From: an uncultured Bacteroidales bacterium
Lineage (GTDB): Bacteria > Bacteroidota > Bacteroidia > Bacteroidales > Bacteroidaceae
NCBI GenBank assembly: GCA_902799355.1
Contig: CADCAG010000025.1
Location: 1-64,000 of the forward strand
DNA: 64,000 nucleotides
Direction of reading: 5' to 3'
The position numbers were made by a program, and so were the translations under genes. The notes beneath the pieces were generated by a model. That model saw only the letters and a list, made by a program, of their open reading frames with translations, did not search any database and was not told where the DNA came from. Of this stretch, positions 8,817-16,616 are shown in pieces. Each line of letters begins with the position of its first letter. Position 1 is the first letter of the stretch.

Positions 8817-10409
8817 TTAGAAGGTGTAGCCTAGCGTGAAGAGTACCTGATGTCGCTTGTTCTCGACAGAAACCTGTGGAGCAACACAGTCAAAAGCTGG
8901 GCTGTCGGCATCGTAGTAGCTCATGAAGGGTGAGAAGGTTCCCTTGGTGACGCTATACTGATAGGCCAGCGAAGCGTTGAACTTGTCGAACGTATAGCCA
9001 AAGCCACAGGTGAAGCGATTGGTAGCATCCCAGTTGGTGTAGTCAGTAGCTGAGCTGACATACGAGCCGTCAGAGTTGATGGTACCATCCTTGAAGCCTT
9101 CCTTCTGATACATCGGACTCACATAGTTGTAACCCACACGCAAGGCAAGATTCTTGGCAGGTTTGATTTCTGCACCCAGCTTCAGGGTGTGTACACCCTT
9201 CAGTGTCTTGGCAGTATGGTCGTTCATGATGCGGTCGCTCTCCGAATTGCTGCTATAGGAGTCTGAGTATTCATCATAGTATTCGCCAGTGATATAGCGC
9301 GAATCCATGCTTCCATAGTCTGCATATTCGTAGCTGGCACCCAGAGCCACCTGTGAACCAATGGTGTGACCCAGGCTGACGCCAAACTTCCAAGGGGTAT
9401 AGAGGCGGAACTTATAGTTGGTACGCTCACGAGAATCGTTGATCTTACCCGAGTCGTAGCGATACTTACCGTCAGAGATATAGGAATAGTTGGCAGTCTT
9501 CAGCTCGTAGAAGGTGGGCGACGCGATAGACAGGCCAATGCGGAACGGAGACTCCTCGACAGGACGGAGGATGACACCAGCCTTGACGTCAATACCTTGA
9601 CCCGTTATCTCACGACGATCAGCAACAGTACACTGGAAGTCCGTCATCTGCTCTACATACTCGCTATAGTGCTTGTAGTGAACATCGTGAATACCAACGG
9701 TAAGTCCCAGATAGATACGATTGTTGATGTTGCCACTGATGTTGAAGTCATACTCGCCAATATAACCCTCGTGGGCACGGTCGAAGCGGAAATTATCTGC
9801 ATTGATATAGTCCCATGATTTGTTGGCATCATCCCAGTTGACATAGTATCCGAAGAGATCGTCCAGCTGGCTACACGTAATATAAGGAGCGCCGAAATCA
9901 GGGACGTCAATCGTCGTTCCATCAGGCTGCAGCTCTTTCTTGGCCTCATAGACATAGCCAAGGTTACCCTTCGCCCAGGTCAGCTTATTGAGCGAGGCAT
10001 TGCCCAAGTTGTTAGCTGCTGAGAGAATCATATCGAAGTTACGACTCTTGTGGTAGTTGATGGCCATATTGATATACGACGTCCTGCCACTGCGATAGGA
10101 ATAGACGAAGCCCAGCTGGTCGAACGACGCATTGGTGGTAGAGCCACCTACGGCATTCTGAGCACCACCCTGGGAAACCAGTCCCATGGAGAGGCTGATA
10201 GTCGAGTGACGGAACAGACCAATACCTGCAGGATTAGTGCCGATGGTCGAGATGTCGGCACCTAGTGCCTCCATGGCACCGCCCATACCGACATAGCGGG
10301 CTGTACCGTTCAGGTCTTCCTGAGCAATCTTCGCATTCTCATACGTTTCCTGTGCTGCTGCGGGCATAGTGGCCACGACAATAGCAGCTATTGCAAATAA
10401 CTTTTTCAT
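8817..10409 (-). CDS. outer membrane beta-barrel protein, OmpP1/FadL-like
   Basis: A 530-aa protein with a signal peptide (MKKLFAIAAIVVATMPAAAQ). The N-terminal segment ARYVGMGGAMEALGADIST, then NPAGIGLFRHSTIS, is typical of the OmpP1/FadL/TodX-like outer membrane family of Bacteroidetes, often annotated as hemin receptor or hypothetical. The rest has alternating beta strands and ends in an aromatic residue (FTLGYTF), as expected for a barrel recognised by the BAM complex. The transported substrate cannot be inferred. It lies 44 bp downstream of the Tyr/Trp-rich gene on the same strand and probably forms an operon with it, ended by a strong terminator. Confidence 0.85.
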   Translation of the reverse strand: MKKLFAIAAIVVATMPAAAQETYENAKIAQEDLNGTARYVGMGGAMEALGADISTIGTNPAGIGLFRHSTISLSMGLVSQGGAQNAVGGSTTNASFDQLGFVYSYRSGRTSYINMAINYHKSRNFDMILSAANNLGNASLNKLTWAKGNLGYVYEAKKELQPDGTTIDVPDFGAPYITCSQLDDLFGYYVNWDDANKSWDYINADNFRFDRAHEGYIGEYDFNISGNINNRIYLGLTVGIHDVHYKHYSEYVEQMTDFQCTVADRREITGQGIDVKAGVILRPVEESPFRIGLSIASPTFYELKTANYSYISDGKYRYDSGKINDSRERTNYKFRLYTPWKFGVSLGHTIGSQVALGASYEYADYGSMDSRYITGEYYDEYSDSYSSNSESDRIMNDHTAKTLKGVHTLKLGAEIKPAKNLALRVGYNYVSPMYQKEGFKDGTINSDGSYVSSATDYTNWDATNRFTCGFGYTFDKFNASLAYQYSVTKGTFSPFMSYYDADSPAFDCVAPQVSVENKRHQVLFTLGYTF

Positions 10410-10453
10410 AGCTTATACGTTTAAATGGGTTGAGGTTAGGGGTTACATATCTC

Positions 10454-11323
10454 TTATCGGCCAAAGCGTCCACCACCGCCACCAGAGCGCGAGCCTCCGC
10501 CAAAGGAGCCACCACGACTGCCTCCGCTGCTGCTACTGCTGGAGCGATTGCCACCAAAGGAGCTAGAGCTGCTGGAGCTGGAACGGTTACCGAAGCCAGT
10601 ATTGCTGCTGCGCGAATTGCCAAAGGTACTGTTCTGTGTGGAGGTAGAACGGTTATTGCTACCACGTGAATTACCAAAGCCGCCTCTAGAGCTTCCACCA
10701 CGGGCACGTCCGGAACCATTGCCGAAGGCAGAAGAGCCACTCACATTACGATTGGCGTGGAAGCGATGGCGTGTTGTGACGTGGTGACCAACACCATGAT
10801 AATAAACAGGTGTATACCAGCTGTAGTAGCCCCATGGACGATAGTAGTAGCTGCTGTACCAGCCATAGCGCCATGACGACGTCCAGCCGTAATAGCCACC
10901 ATAATACCAAGGATCATACCAGGGATCGTACCAGGAGATATACCATGGATCATACCACGTGCTGTACCAGCCATAACGACCATAGTACCACGGCGACGAC
11001 CAACGTCCGTCACGATAACCTTCCCAGTAGGCCTGACTGGGACTGTAGTCATCGAAGCGTGACAGCTGGCGCGTATACTTATAGTCGTCAGACTCTACTT
11101 CCTGTCCTACTGAGTCGATAGGTGTAACGCTGGAAGACAGACGACCATTATAGTCGTCCACGCTACGGTTGGAGCCCGAATAATAGGTATTCGTAGGCAT
11201 GCCGTAGTTCTTGGTCTCCTTGGCTACGTTCTCTTTCGTAGGAACGAAGTACATATCATCGTCCTGTGCCATCATCGAGAGTGGCAAGGAACATACTGCT
11301 GCTAAAAGAATCCACTTTTTCAT
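10454..11323 (-). CDS. secreted Tyr/Trp-rich and Gly/Ser/Arg-rich low-complexity protein
   Basis: From ATG 11323 the product is 289 aa with a signal peptide (MKKWILLAAVCSLPLSMMAQ). A longer frame upstream has no signal-like start, so 11323 is preferred. Residues about 20-105 are ordinary. About 105-175 are extremely rich in Tyr and Trp with repeats such as WYDPWY. A short His/Arg stretch (HHVTTRHRFHANR) follows. The last 95 residues are Gly/Ser/Asn/Arg repeats (FGNSRGSNN, SSSSSSSFGG, GGGGGRFGR). I do not recognise a characterised family; similar proteins in Bacteroidales are called hypothetical. It could be an envelope or matrix protein that self-associates; this is inference. It has its own -7 box and precedes the OmpP1-like gene. 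Confidence 0.8.
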   Translation of the reverse strand: MKKWILLAAVCSLPLSMMAQDDDMYFVPTKENVAKETKNYGMPTNTYYSGSNRSVDDYNGRLSSSVTPIDSVGQEVESDDYKYTRQLSRFDDYSPSQAYWEGYRDGRWSSPWYYGRYGWYSTWYDPWYISWYDPWYDPWYYGGYYGWTSSWRYGWYSSYYYRPWGYYSWYTPVYYHGVGHHVTTRHRFHANRNVSGSSAFGNGSGRARGGSSRGGFGNSRGSNNRSTSTQNSTFGNSRSSNTGFGNRSSSSSSSSFGGNRSSSSSSGGSRGGSFGGGSRSGGGGGRFGR

Positions 11324-11354
11324 AGCTTTTCGTCTTTTATACTTGTTCACGTTG

Positions 11355-11362
11355 CAAAAATA
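11355..11362 (-). promoter_or_regulatory. -7 box (TATTTTTG) for the Tyr/Trp-rich gene
   Basis: CAAAAATA on the plus strand reads TATTTTTG on the minus strand, matching TAnnTTTG, 31 bp upstream of the ATG. A TTTG lies 15 bp further upstream, closer than usual. Confidence 0.5.
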
Positions 11363-11383
11363 CAACATATTTTCATGCAAAAT

Positions 11384-11420
11384 TAGGGAAAAACCCTAAG
11401 AGAGCGTAGGTTTTTCCCTA
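11384..11420. repeat. 12-bp perfect inverted repeat between divergent promoters
   Basis: TAGGGAAAAACC (11384-11395) and GGTTTTTCCCTA (11409-11420) are exact reverse complements separated by 13 bp. The repeat lies between the promoter of the Tyr/Trp-rich gene and that of prmA. The right arm ends 7 bp before the prmA -7 box. Confidence 0.8.
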
Positions 11421-11427
11421 TTTTTTG

Positions 11428-11435
11428 TAATTTTG
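11428..11435 (+). promoter_or_regulatory. -7 box (TAATTTTG) for prmA
   Basis: TAATTTTG matches TAnnTTTG and lies 19 bp before the prmA ATG. The usual -33 region is occupied by the inverted repeat. Confidence 0.55.
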
Positions 11436-11454
11436 TGGGCAAATTTAACATCTT

Positions 11455-12342
11455 ATGAAGTATTACGAAGTTGATTTCACCATGACGCCCTGCACACAGG
11501 ACGCACAGGATATCCTCTCAGCATTGGCTGGAGAGGCTGGTTTCGAAACGTTTGAAGAGACACCAACAGGTCTGAAGGGATATGTGCAGCAAGCGCTGTT
11601 TGACGAGGATGCCCTCAAGTTAGCGCTCGAAGGGTTTCCCTTCGAGAACGTTACCCTCACCTACTCCATCCAGGAGGCTGAGGACAAAGACTGGAACGAG
11701 CAATGGGAACAGGAGGGCTTTGAACCCATAGAGGTAAGATGTAAGAAGGAAGATGGAAGATGTAGAACATTAGTTATCCACGATGGACGCCACCTGCCAT
11801 CAGACATCGACCTTCAGCCATCAGCCATCATGATTGAAATCGACGCCCACCTGGCCTTTGGCACAGGTACCCACGAGACCACCCGCATGATTTGTGGCAT
11901 GCTGCTCGATATGCAGCTAGATGGTCTGCGCGTGCTCGACTGCGGCTGTGGTACAGGCATCCTTGGCATCTGTGCCCTGAAGTTAGGCGCAGCAAGTGCA
12001 GTAGGTTACGACATCGACGAGTGGAGTGCCGACAACACGCGCCACAATGCCGTCATCAATCGTGTTGACGACCGCCTCACCGCCCTCTGTGGCGATGCCA
12101 GTGTGCTCAGCGGTTTTGCCGCTGAGTTTAACCTCGTCATGGCCAACATCAACCGCAACATCCTGCTCAACGACATGGAGCACTTCCGTAGCGTGATGGC
12201 CCCCAAGGCACAACTCATCCTCAGCGGCTTCTATAAAAATGACTGTGCCCTGCTCGAAAGCAAGGCACAGACACTTGGTTTATCATTGAAGGCTACCCGC
12301 ACCGATGGCGACTGGGCGTGCCTCCTGTTTTCTCTTGATTAG
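11455..12342 (+). CDS. prmA: ribosomal protein L11 methyltransferase PrmA
   Basis: A 295-aa SAM-dependent methyltransferase. The C-terminal Rossmann domain has motif I VLDCGCGTGILGICALKLGA near residue 160 and the post-motif IV sequence MANINRNIL near residue 224, both diagnostic for PrmA. DAHLAFGTGTHETT near residue 130 is the usual substrate-side motif. It trimethylates ribosomal protein L11. The region linking the two domains contains extra 7-bp-period repeats in the DNA (11737-11764 and about 11792-11833), giving residues such as CKKEDGRCRT. The last 4 bp overlap convergently with the ppiD-like gene. Confidence 0.93.
   Translation: MKYYEVDFTMTPCTQDAQDILSALAGEAGFETFEETPTGLKGYVQQALFDEDALKLALEGFPFENVTLTYSIQEAEDKDWNEQWEQEGFEPIEVRCKKEDGRCRTLVIHDGRHLPSDIDLQPSAIMIEIDAHLAFGTGTHETTRMICGMLLDMQLDGLRVLDCGCGTGILGICALKLGAASAVGYDIDEWSADNTRHNAVINRVDDRLTALCGDASVLSGFAAEFNLVMANINRNILLNDMEHFRSVMAPKAQLILSGFYKNDCALLESKAQTLGLSLKATRTDGDWACLLFSLD
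11737..11833. repeat. two heptamer-period arrays inside prmA
   Basis: The first array (11737-11764) reads AGATGTA-AGAAGGA-AGATGGA-AGATGTA, exactly four 7-mers. The second (about 11792-11833) consists of units close to ATCAGCC, such as ATCAGAC, ATCGACC, TTCAGCC and ATCAGCC. Both are translated without breaking the frame. Confidence 0.7.
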
Positions 12343-14483
12343 AAGAAGAGGTAGCGGTTGTCTACCACATCAGCCTTCATATACATCTCGTTCATGAAAC
12401 GGCCGGCAGCCTGCTGAGCCTGCTGCTGCAGCTGCTTCATCTGCTGCTTCTCATCCAGCTTAGCGCCCTCGCGCTGCTTCTTAGAGAGTACCTGGAAGAG
12501 GTATGCGCCACCATTACCCTTGACAACGGCGGGACTGAACTGACCCTGCTTGGCAGCAGCAACAGCACCACTCAGAGCGGGCTCGCTGGCACCAGCAGCC
12601 TGTACGAAGACAGGAGCAGAGAAGGTAATCTGACGAACGCTGTCAACAACAGCACCCTTCTGCTTAGCAGTAGCGATGTCCTTGACACCAGCCAGCTGGG
12701 CAGCAGCCTTCTCGAACTTCTTGTCACGAGTAACCTCCATCTTCAGCTGCTCCTTGACGCTCTCCATAGCACGATAGCCTACGGGGTGAACATTTGTCAG
12801 GGCGATAACCAGCAGGTGGTCGTTGTTGCCACACTCATAGAGAGGAGAAACATCACCAGCCTTAGCGTCGAAGATCCACTTCATGGCCTCACGAGTAGCA
12901 CGCAGACCAGCAACGGTGTGCTCTGAGCTGTACAGGTCGTTACGCTCCTGAACGCGGAAGCCGAACTTCTGGGCGTTCTTCTCCAGACCTTCCAGGTCCT
13001 TGTTCTCGCTGACATACTGGCTGAAGTTGTTGTATGCGTTAGAATAGGTTGTCTTTGAGAAATCGATGGTGTGCTTTACAACGGCCACGTCAAACTTGTT
13101 GACCATAGCCTTGCGGTTGGTAACCTGCAGCACGATATTGCCCTGAGAGAACTGGAGGTTCTTCAGCTCGCCAGCACCCAGTGTGTTGAGGGCACTGATA
13201 TATTCCTTCGTATCAGCATCGAGAGTCTGAGCACGCTCATACATAGCAGAGGTCATCCACTGCTTCTCACCAGTCTGGTTGTATTTCTTAGCCAGTACCT
13301 CGAAGTCTGCACCACCCTTCAGAGCGGTATAGATGCTGTCTGCCAGCTTGTGAGCCTCCTCAGCAGTAGCAGCACCAACCTGAATCTGACGATACTCGAC
13401 AGAGTCGGGCAGCTGTACCTTGTTGATGAGCTTCACCACGTTCAAGGTGTTGTCATAAGCAGTCTCGAAAGGTGCTGACACCTGACCGATCTGCATAGAG
13501 TCAATCTTCACAGCGATGTCGTTGGGGAAAGCGTTACGAGTAGCAGCGATACCTGTATAGGCAATCTGCGACTGTGCCTTGCGAACAACCTCGCCAGCTG
13601 CCATACCGTTCTCCAGCTGCTGCTGAGCATCCTTCATGGTCTTCATCAGTTCTGCGCGGTCAGCGGCAGAAGCTACCACCTGGAAGTCTACATACTTGAT
13701 GTCGCGGCTCTCCACATACTGCTTGAACTGCTCCTTCTTCTCGTCGTACTTAGCCTTCAGGTCAGCATCGCTAATCTCTACATCAGCATCCTTGATAGCG
13801 TTGTAGGGAACGGTAGCCAACAGGATGTCGCTCTCCTCGTTCTGACCATTGAAAGCCATCTTAGCAGAGATGGGGTTCGACAGCAGAGACTGAGCGAGCA
13901 GGCTCTGGTACTTCTGAGCGAGCAGCTGCTGACGCAGTGTCTTCTCAATAAACTTCCAATAGTTGTAGATACGGGTGTACTGCTCCATCATCTCTGCGTT
14001 GCCACCCTGCTCCTGCTGCTTCTTATAGTCGGCCAGGAACTTGGTGAGCTGGCTGACGTCGAAACGACCAGTCTGCTGATTGACGAACGGTGTCTGCATC
14101 AGCATACCATGAGAACCAGCCTTCAGCACGTTCTGCAACTCCTCATCGGTAACAGTCAGACCAACCTTCTTGGCTTCAGTCTCCAGAATGGTGTTGTTGA
14201 CAAACTGCTGCCATACCTGGTCTTTCACCTGGTTGAGCTCCTCCTCAGAGAGGTTGTCACGACCCTGAGTCATCTTGATTACTTCTTGATACTCGTCGAC
14301 AAGACTCTGGAAGTCCTGAACAGAGATTTTCTTACCTAACACTTCGCCGACCTGCTGACGACGCTCGTTGCCAGTAGCCTCGCACGAGCGGAACATCTCT
14401 TCGGCAATGAATGCAAAAAGGGCCAGACCAATTACTGTAGCAAGTACTGGTCCCCAGCTTCTAATTTTTCCAATTGCTGCCAT
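12339..14483 (-). CDS. PpiD/SurA-like peptidyl-prolyl isomerase, membrane anchored
   Basis: A 714-aa protein with one N-terminal membrane helix (about residues 12-30) and a large periplasmic part. Residues about 45-200 resemble the SurA/PpiD N-terminal chaperone domain (QQFVNNTILETEAKKVGLTV). About 350-465 looks like a parvulin-type rotamase (VEYRQIQVGAATAEEAHKLA, then GADFEVLAKKYNQTG). The C-terminal third repeats the fold. Such proteins help fold outer membrane and periplasmic proteins at the inner membrane. In other Bacteroidales this gene follows the lptC and CorC/HlyC-like genes, as here. A -7 box about 70 bp upstream suggests a separate promoter. Confidence 0.88.
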   Translation of the reverse strand: MAAIGKIRSWGPVLATVIGLALFAFIAEEMFRSCEATGNERRQQVGEVLGKKISVQDFQSLVDEYQEVIKMTQGRDNLSEEELNQVKDQVWQQFVNNTILETEAKKVGLTVTDEELQNVLKAGSHGMLMQTPFVNQQTGRFDVSQLTKFLADYKKQQEQGGNAEMMEQYTRIYNYWKFIEKTLRQQLLAQKYQSLLAQSLLSNPISAKMAFNGQNEESDILLATVPYNAIKDADVEISDADLKAKYDEKKEQFKQYVESRDIKYVDFQVVASAADRAELMKTMKDAQQQLENGMAAGEVVRKAQSQIAYTGIAATRNAFPNDIAVKIDSMQIGQVSAPFETAYDNTLNVVKLINKVQLPDSVEYRQIQVGAATAEEAHKLADSIYTALKGGADFEVLAKKYNQTGEKQWMTSAMYERAQTLDADTKEYISALNTLGAGELKNLQFSQGNIVLQVTNRKAMVNKFDVAVVKHTIDFSKTTYSNAYNNFSQYVSENKDLEGLEKNAQKFGFRVQERNDLYSSEHTVAGLRATREAMKWIFDAKAGDVSPLYECGNNDHLLVIALTNVHPVGYRAMESVKEQLKMEVTRDKKFEKAAAQLAGVKDIATAKQKGAVVDSVRQITFSAPVFVQAAGASEPALSGAVAAAKQGQFSPAVVKGNGGAYLFQVLSKKQREGAKLDEKQQMKQLQQQAQQAAGRFMNEMYMKADVVDNRYLFF

Positions 14484-14548
14484 TTGATTTTATAGTTATT
14501 AATTTTTTATTTTTTTTGTTCTTCTCTTGAATTTTTACATTCAGCCTG

Positions 14549-14556
14549 CAAAATTA
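14549..14556 (-). promoter_or_regulatory. -7 box (TAATTTTG) for the ppiD-like gene
   Basis: CAAAATTA on the plus strand reads TAATTTTG on the minus strand, 66 bp upstream of the start at 14483. No clear -33 TTTG is seen. Confidence 0.45.
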
Positions 14557-14601
14557 CAAAATATCAATGAAATATCCGCATCTTTTTCAAGAAAAAATGC
14601 C

Positions 14602-15924
14602 CTATTCAACGACTTTTAGCTTCACAAGCTCTATTTTCGTCATTGTATTCTTGATGATTTTGAACTCAAAGCGCCCTATTTTCACTACTTCGTTGAGCTT
14701 CGGGAAGCTCTGGTATTCATGCAGGATGAGTCCGCCAACCGTCATGTAGTCGTCACTCTCTGGCAAGTCCAGGTCGAAGAGCTCGTTGACCTTTTCTATC
14801 TCCAGGCGTGCCGACAACAGGTAGTCGCCATCGTTGAGCACCTTGGCCACATATTTGGTATTGTCATGCTCGTCTTCAATATCTCCGAAGATTTCCTCAA
14901 CGATATCCTCCAGCGACACGATACCGCTAGTACCGCCAAACTCGTCAATGACGACGCCCAGCGACTTCTTCTGCTGCAGGAATATCTGCATCAGCTTGCG
15001 GGCAGCCATGGTCTCAGGGACATACGGCATCTGCTGGATGTGCCCTTCCAAGCCCCCTAAGTTAGGGGGTTGGGGGTCTGAAGTAGTCTTGTTCAGACCC
15101 CTATCGTCCCCTAACTTAGGGGACAATGTAAACATCTCCGACGAGTGGATATAGCCGATGATATGGTCGATGTCCTCACGATAGACGATAATCTTCGAAT
15201 GTCCACTCTCCACAAACTTGTTCTTCAGCTCGTCGATGGTACAGTCGTCAATGTCTATGGCGTCGATTTCCGTACGAGGCACCATACAGTCGCGCACCTT
15301 CGTATCGGCAAAGTCCAACGCATTATGGAATATCTTGACCTCCTCCTCTATCTCGTCCTCATCCTTGGCATTATCGATGCTCGACTGCACTAGGAAGTCC
15401 AGGTCTACCTTCGTAAACTCCTTGTCGTCACTCTCTTTAGGCAGTTTCACGCCAACGATGCGCAACAGTCCTCGTGACAACAGCGTGGCAAAGCGCGAGA
15501 TGGGATAAAGAATCACATAACACAGATAGGCCGGCAGTGCGAAGACGGTCAGCATCGTATTGGGATTCGACTTAAAGATGGTCTTTGGCAGGAATTCACC
15601 CGTAAAGAGCACAACAACCGTCGACAGCAAGGTGTCAGCTGTCACGCGCATACCATCACTCAGCGGATAAAATAAGGTGGCGTCAAAGATCTTGGCAAAG
15701 AGGATACCATAGATTACCAGCGAAATATTATTGCCCACCAGCATGGTCGACACAAAGTTGTTGGGGTGACGGTAGAAGACGTCAAGAGCGCGTTGCGACA
15801 AGCCATTCTTTTCACGGTCCATCTCAGCACGCAGGCGATTGCTCGAGACAAAAGCAATCTCCATACCAGAGAAGAAGGCCGAGAAGACCATCGTCACAAT
15901 GAGTCCTATGATGAGATTCGTCAT
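14602..15924 (-). CDS. CorC/HlyC-type CNNM-CBS transporter-like protein (hemolysin family)
   Basis: A 440-aa membrane protein. The N-terminus has a DUF21/CNNM domain with about four membrane helices (residues 1-190). A pair of CBS domains follows (about 205-340; MVPRTEIDAIDIDDCTIDEL and FGGTSGIVSLEDIVEEIFGD). The C-terminal CorC_HlyC domain ends LKVVE. Relatives take part in Mg2+/Co2+ handling or, as GldE-like proteins, in envelope functions. Between SSEMF and IQQMPYVPETMAA the CBS region carries about 25 extra residues (SPKLGDDRGL...PPNLGGLEG) encoded by a palindromic DNA element at 15053-15124, absent from relatives as I remember them. The gene is in an operon-like row with lptC, the two overlapping by 4 bp. 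Confidence 0.92.
   Translation of the reverse strand: MTNLIIGLIVTMVFSAFFSGMEIAFVSSNRLRAEMDREKNGLSQRALDVFYRHPNNFVSTMLVGNNISLVIYGILFAKIFDATLFYPLSDGMRVTADTLLSTVVVLFTGEFLPKTIFKSNPNTMLTVFALPAYLCYVILYPISRFATLLSRGLLRIVGVKLPKESDDKEFTKVDLDFLVQSSIDNAKDEDEIEEEVKIFHNALDFADTKVRDCMVPRTEIDAIDIDDCTIDELKNKFVESGHSKIIVYREDIDHIIGYIHSSEMFTLSPKLGDDRGLNKTTSDPQPPNLGGLEGHIQQMPYVPETMAARKLMQIFLQQKKSLGVVIDEFGGTSGIVSLEDIVEEIFGDIEDEHDNTKYVAKVLNDGDYLLSARLEIEKVNELFDLDLPESDDYMTVGGLILHEYQSFPKLNEVVKIGRFEFKIIKNTMTKIELVKLKVVE
15053..15124. repeat. palindromic element inserted in frame in the CorC-like gene
   Basis: The 72-bp segment consists of CCCCCTAAGTTAGGGGG (15053-15069), a stem GGGGTCTGAA/TTCAGACCCC (15073-15101, loop 9) and GTCCCCTAACTTAGGGGAC (15106-15124). 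The two end palindromes are also reverse complements of each other over 15 bp. It is translated in frame. Confidence 0.85.
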
Positions 15925-16616
15925 GGCTGATACGTTGACTTTTGAGTGGCTTTATGACGCGTGGCAGCCTGACGGACAGGCACCTGTTGGATGGTGTCGG
16001 GCTTTTGGCTGTTAGCTGCAGGCTGCTGACCATTGGGAGCAGGCTGCTGGCTGTCGCCCTCCATATCCTCCGACTGGAACGAGCCCACCGAATTGGTGAC
16101 CTCATAGTGCGTCATGTGCTCATCGCTACGGAAGTAGGTACCTTCGAGTGTACGCTCTGGAGTCACCACCCGCGAAAACTTATGAGAATAGAATTCATGT
16201 CGGATGCCGTCCCACCACAGCTCTTCACTATTGAAGATAAGACCATTGACGTTACGGATCCATACACGGCCACGCAGCTCCCACAACTTGTTCTGGTCAT
16301 AATACCACGCACTATCTGCCTGGATATAACCCTCGATATGGAAGTTCTCGTCGAACTGCTCCATGAAGATACCCTTGTCAAAGGTCCAGCGTGTAGGATT
16401 CTTGATGGTATTGACATCCCAGCGCTCGGTAACGATGCGATACTTGATGACGCCAGAGTCGGAAATCAGCGTGTTGACACCATAGCTCACCATCATCGAT
16501 GCTGAGTCACGGTCACGAACGGCAGGTGCCGTGTGCGCCTTATGTTCTGTACACGACAACACCATGAGCACTACGCCCAAGCATAAGAGGTAAATAAAGT
16601 TTAGTCTACCTTCCAT
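15921..16616 (-). CDS. lptC: LPS export protein LptC
   Basis: A 231-aa protein with a lipoprotein-like N-terminus (hydrophobic stretch ending VLSC, residues about 10-22). The body has the LptC beta-jellyroll pattern: VSYGVNTLISDSGVIKYRIV, DKGIFMEQFDENFHIEGYI, VWIRNVNGLIFNSEELWWD and YFRSDEHMTHYEV. LptC sits at the inner membrane, receives lipopolysaccharide from LptB2FG and passes it to LptA. The last 45 residues are low-complexity Gln/Pro/Ala/Asn and derive partly from a 7-bp-period DNA array. The start overlaps the end of the upstream OMP gene by 16 bp and the stop overlaps the CorC-like gene, so expression is coupled. Confidence 0.87.
   Translation of the reverse strand: MEGRLNFIYLLCLGVVLMVLSCTEHKAHTAPAVRDRDSASMMVSYGVNTLISDSGVIKYRIVTERWDVNTIKNPTRWTFDKGIFMEQFDENFHIEGYIQADSAWYYDQNKLWELRGRVWIRNVNGLIFNSEELWWDGIRHEFYSHKFSRVVTPERTLEGTYFRSDEHMTHYEVTNSVGSFQSEDMEGDSQQPAPNGQQPAANSQKPDTIQQVPVRQAATRHKATQKSTYQP
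16006..16054. repeat. heptamer-period array in the 3' end of lptC
   Basis: Seven consecutive 7-mers on the plus strand: TGGCTGT, TAGCTGC, AGGCTGC, TGACCAT, TGGGAGC, AGGCTGC, TGGCTGT. They encode the Gln/Ala/Pro-rich tail of LptC. Confidence 0.65.
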
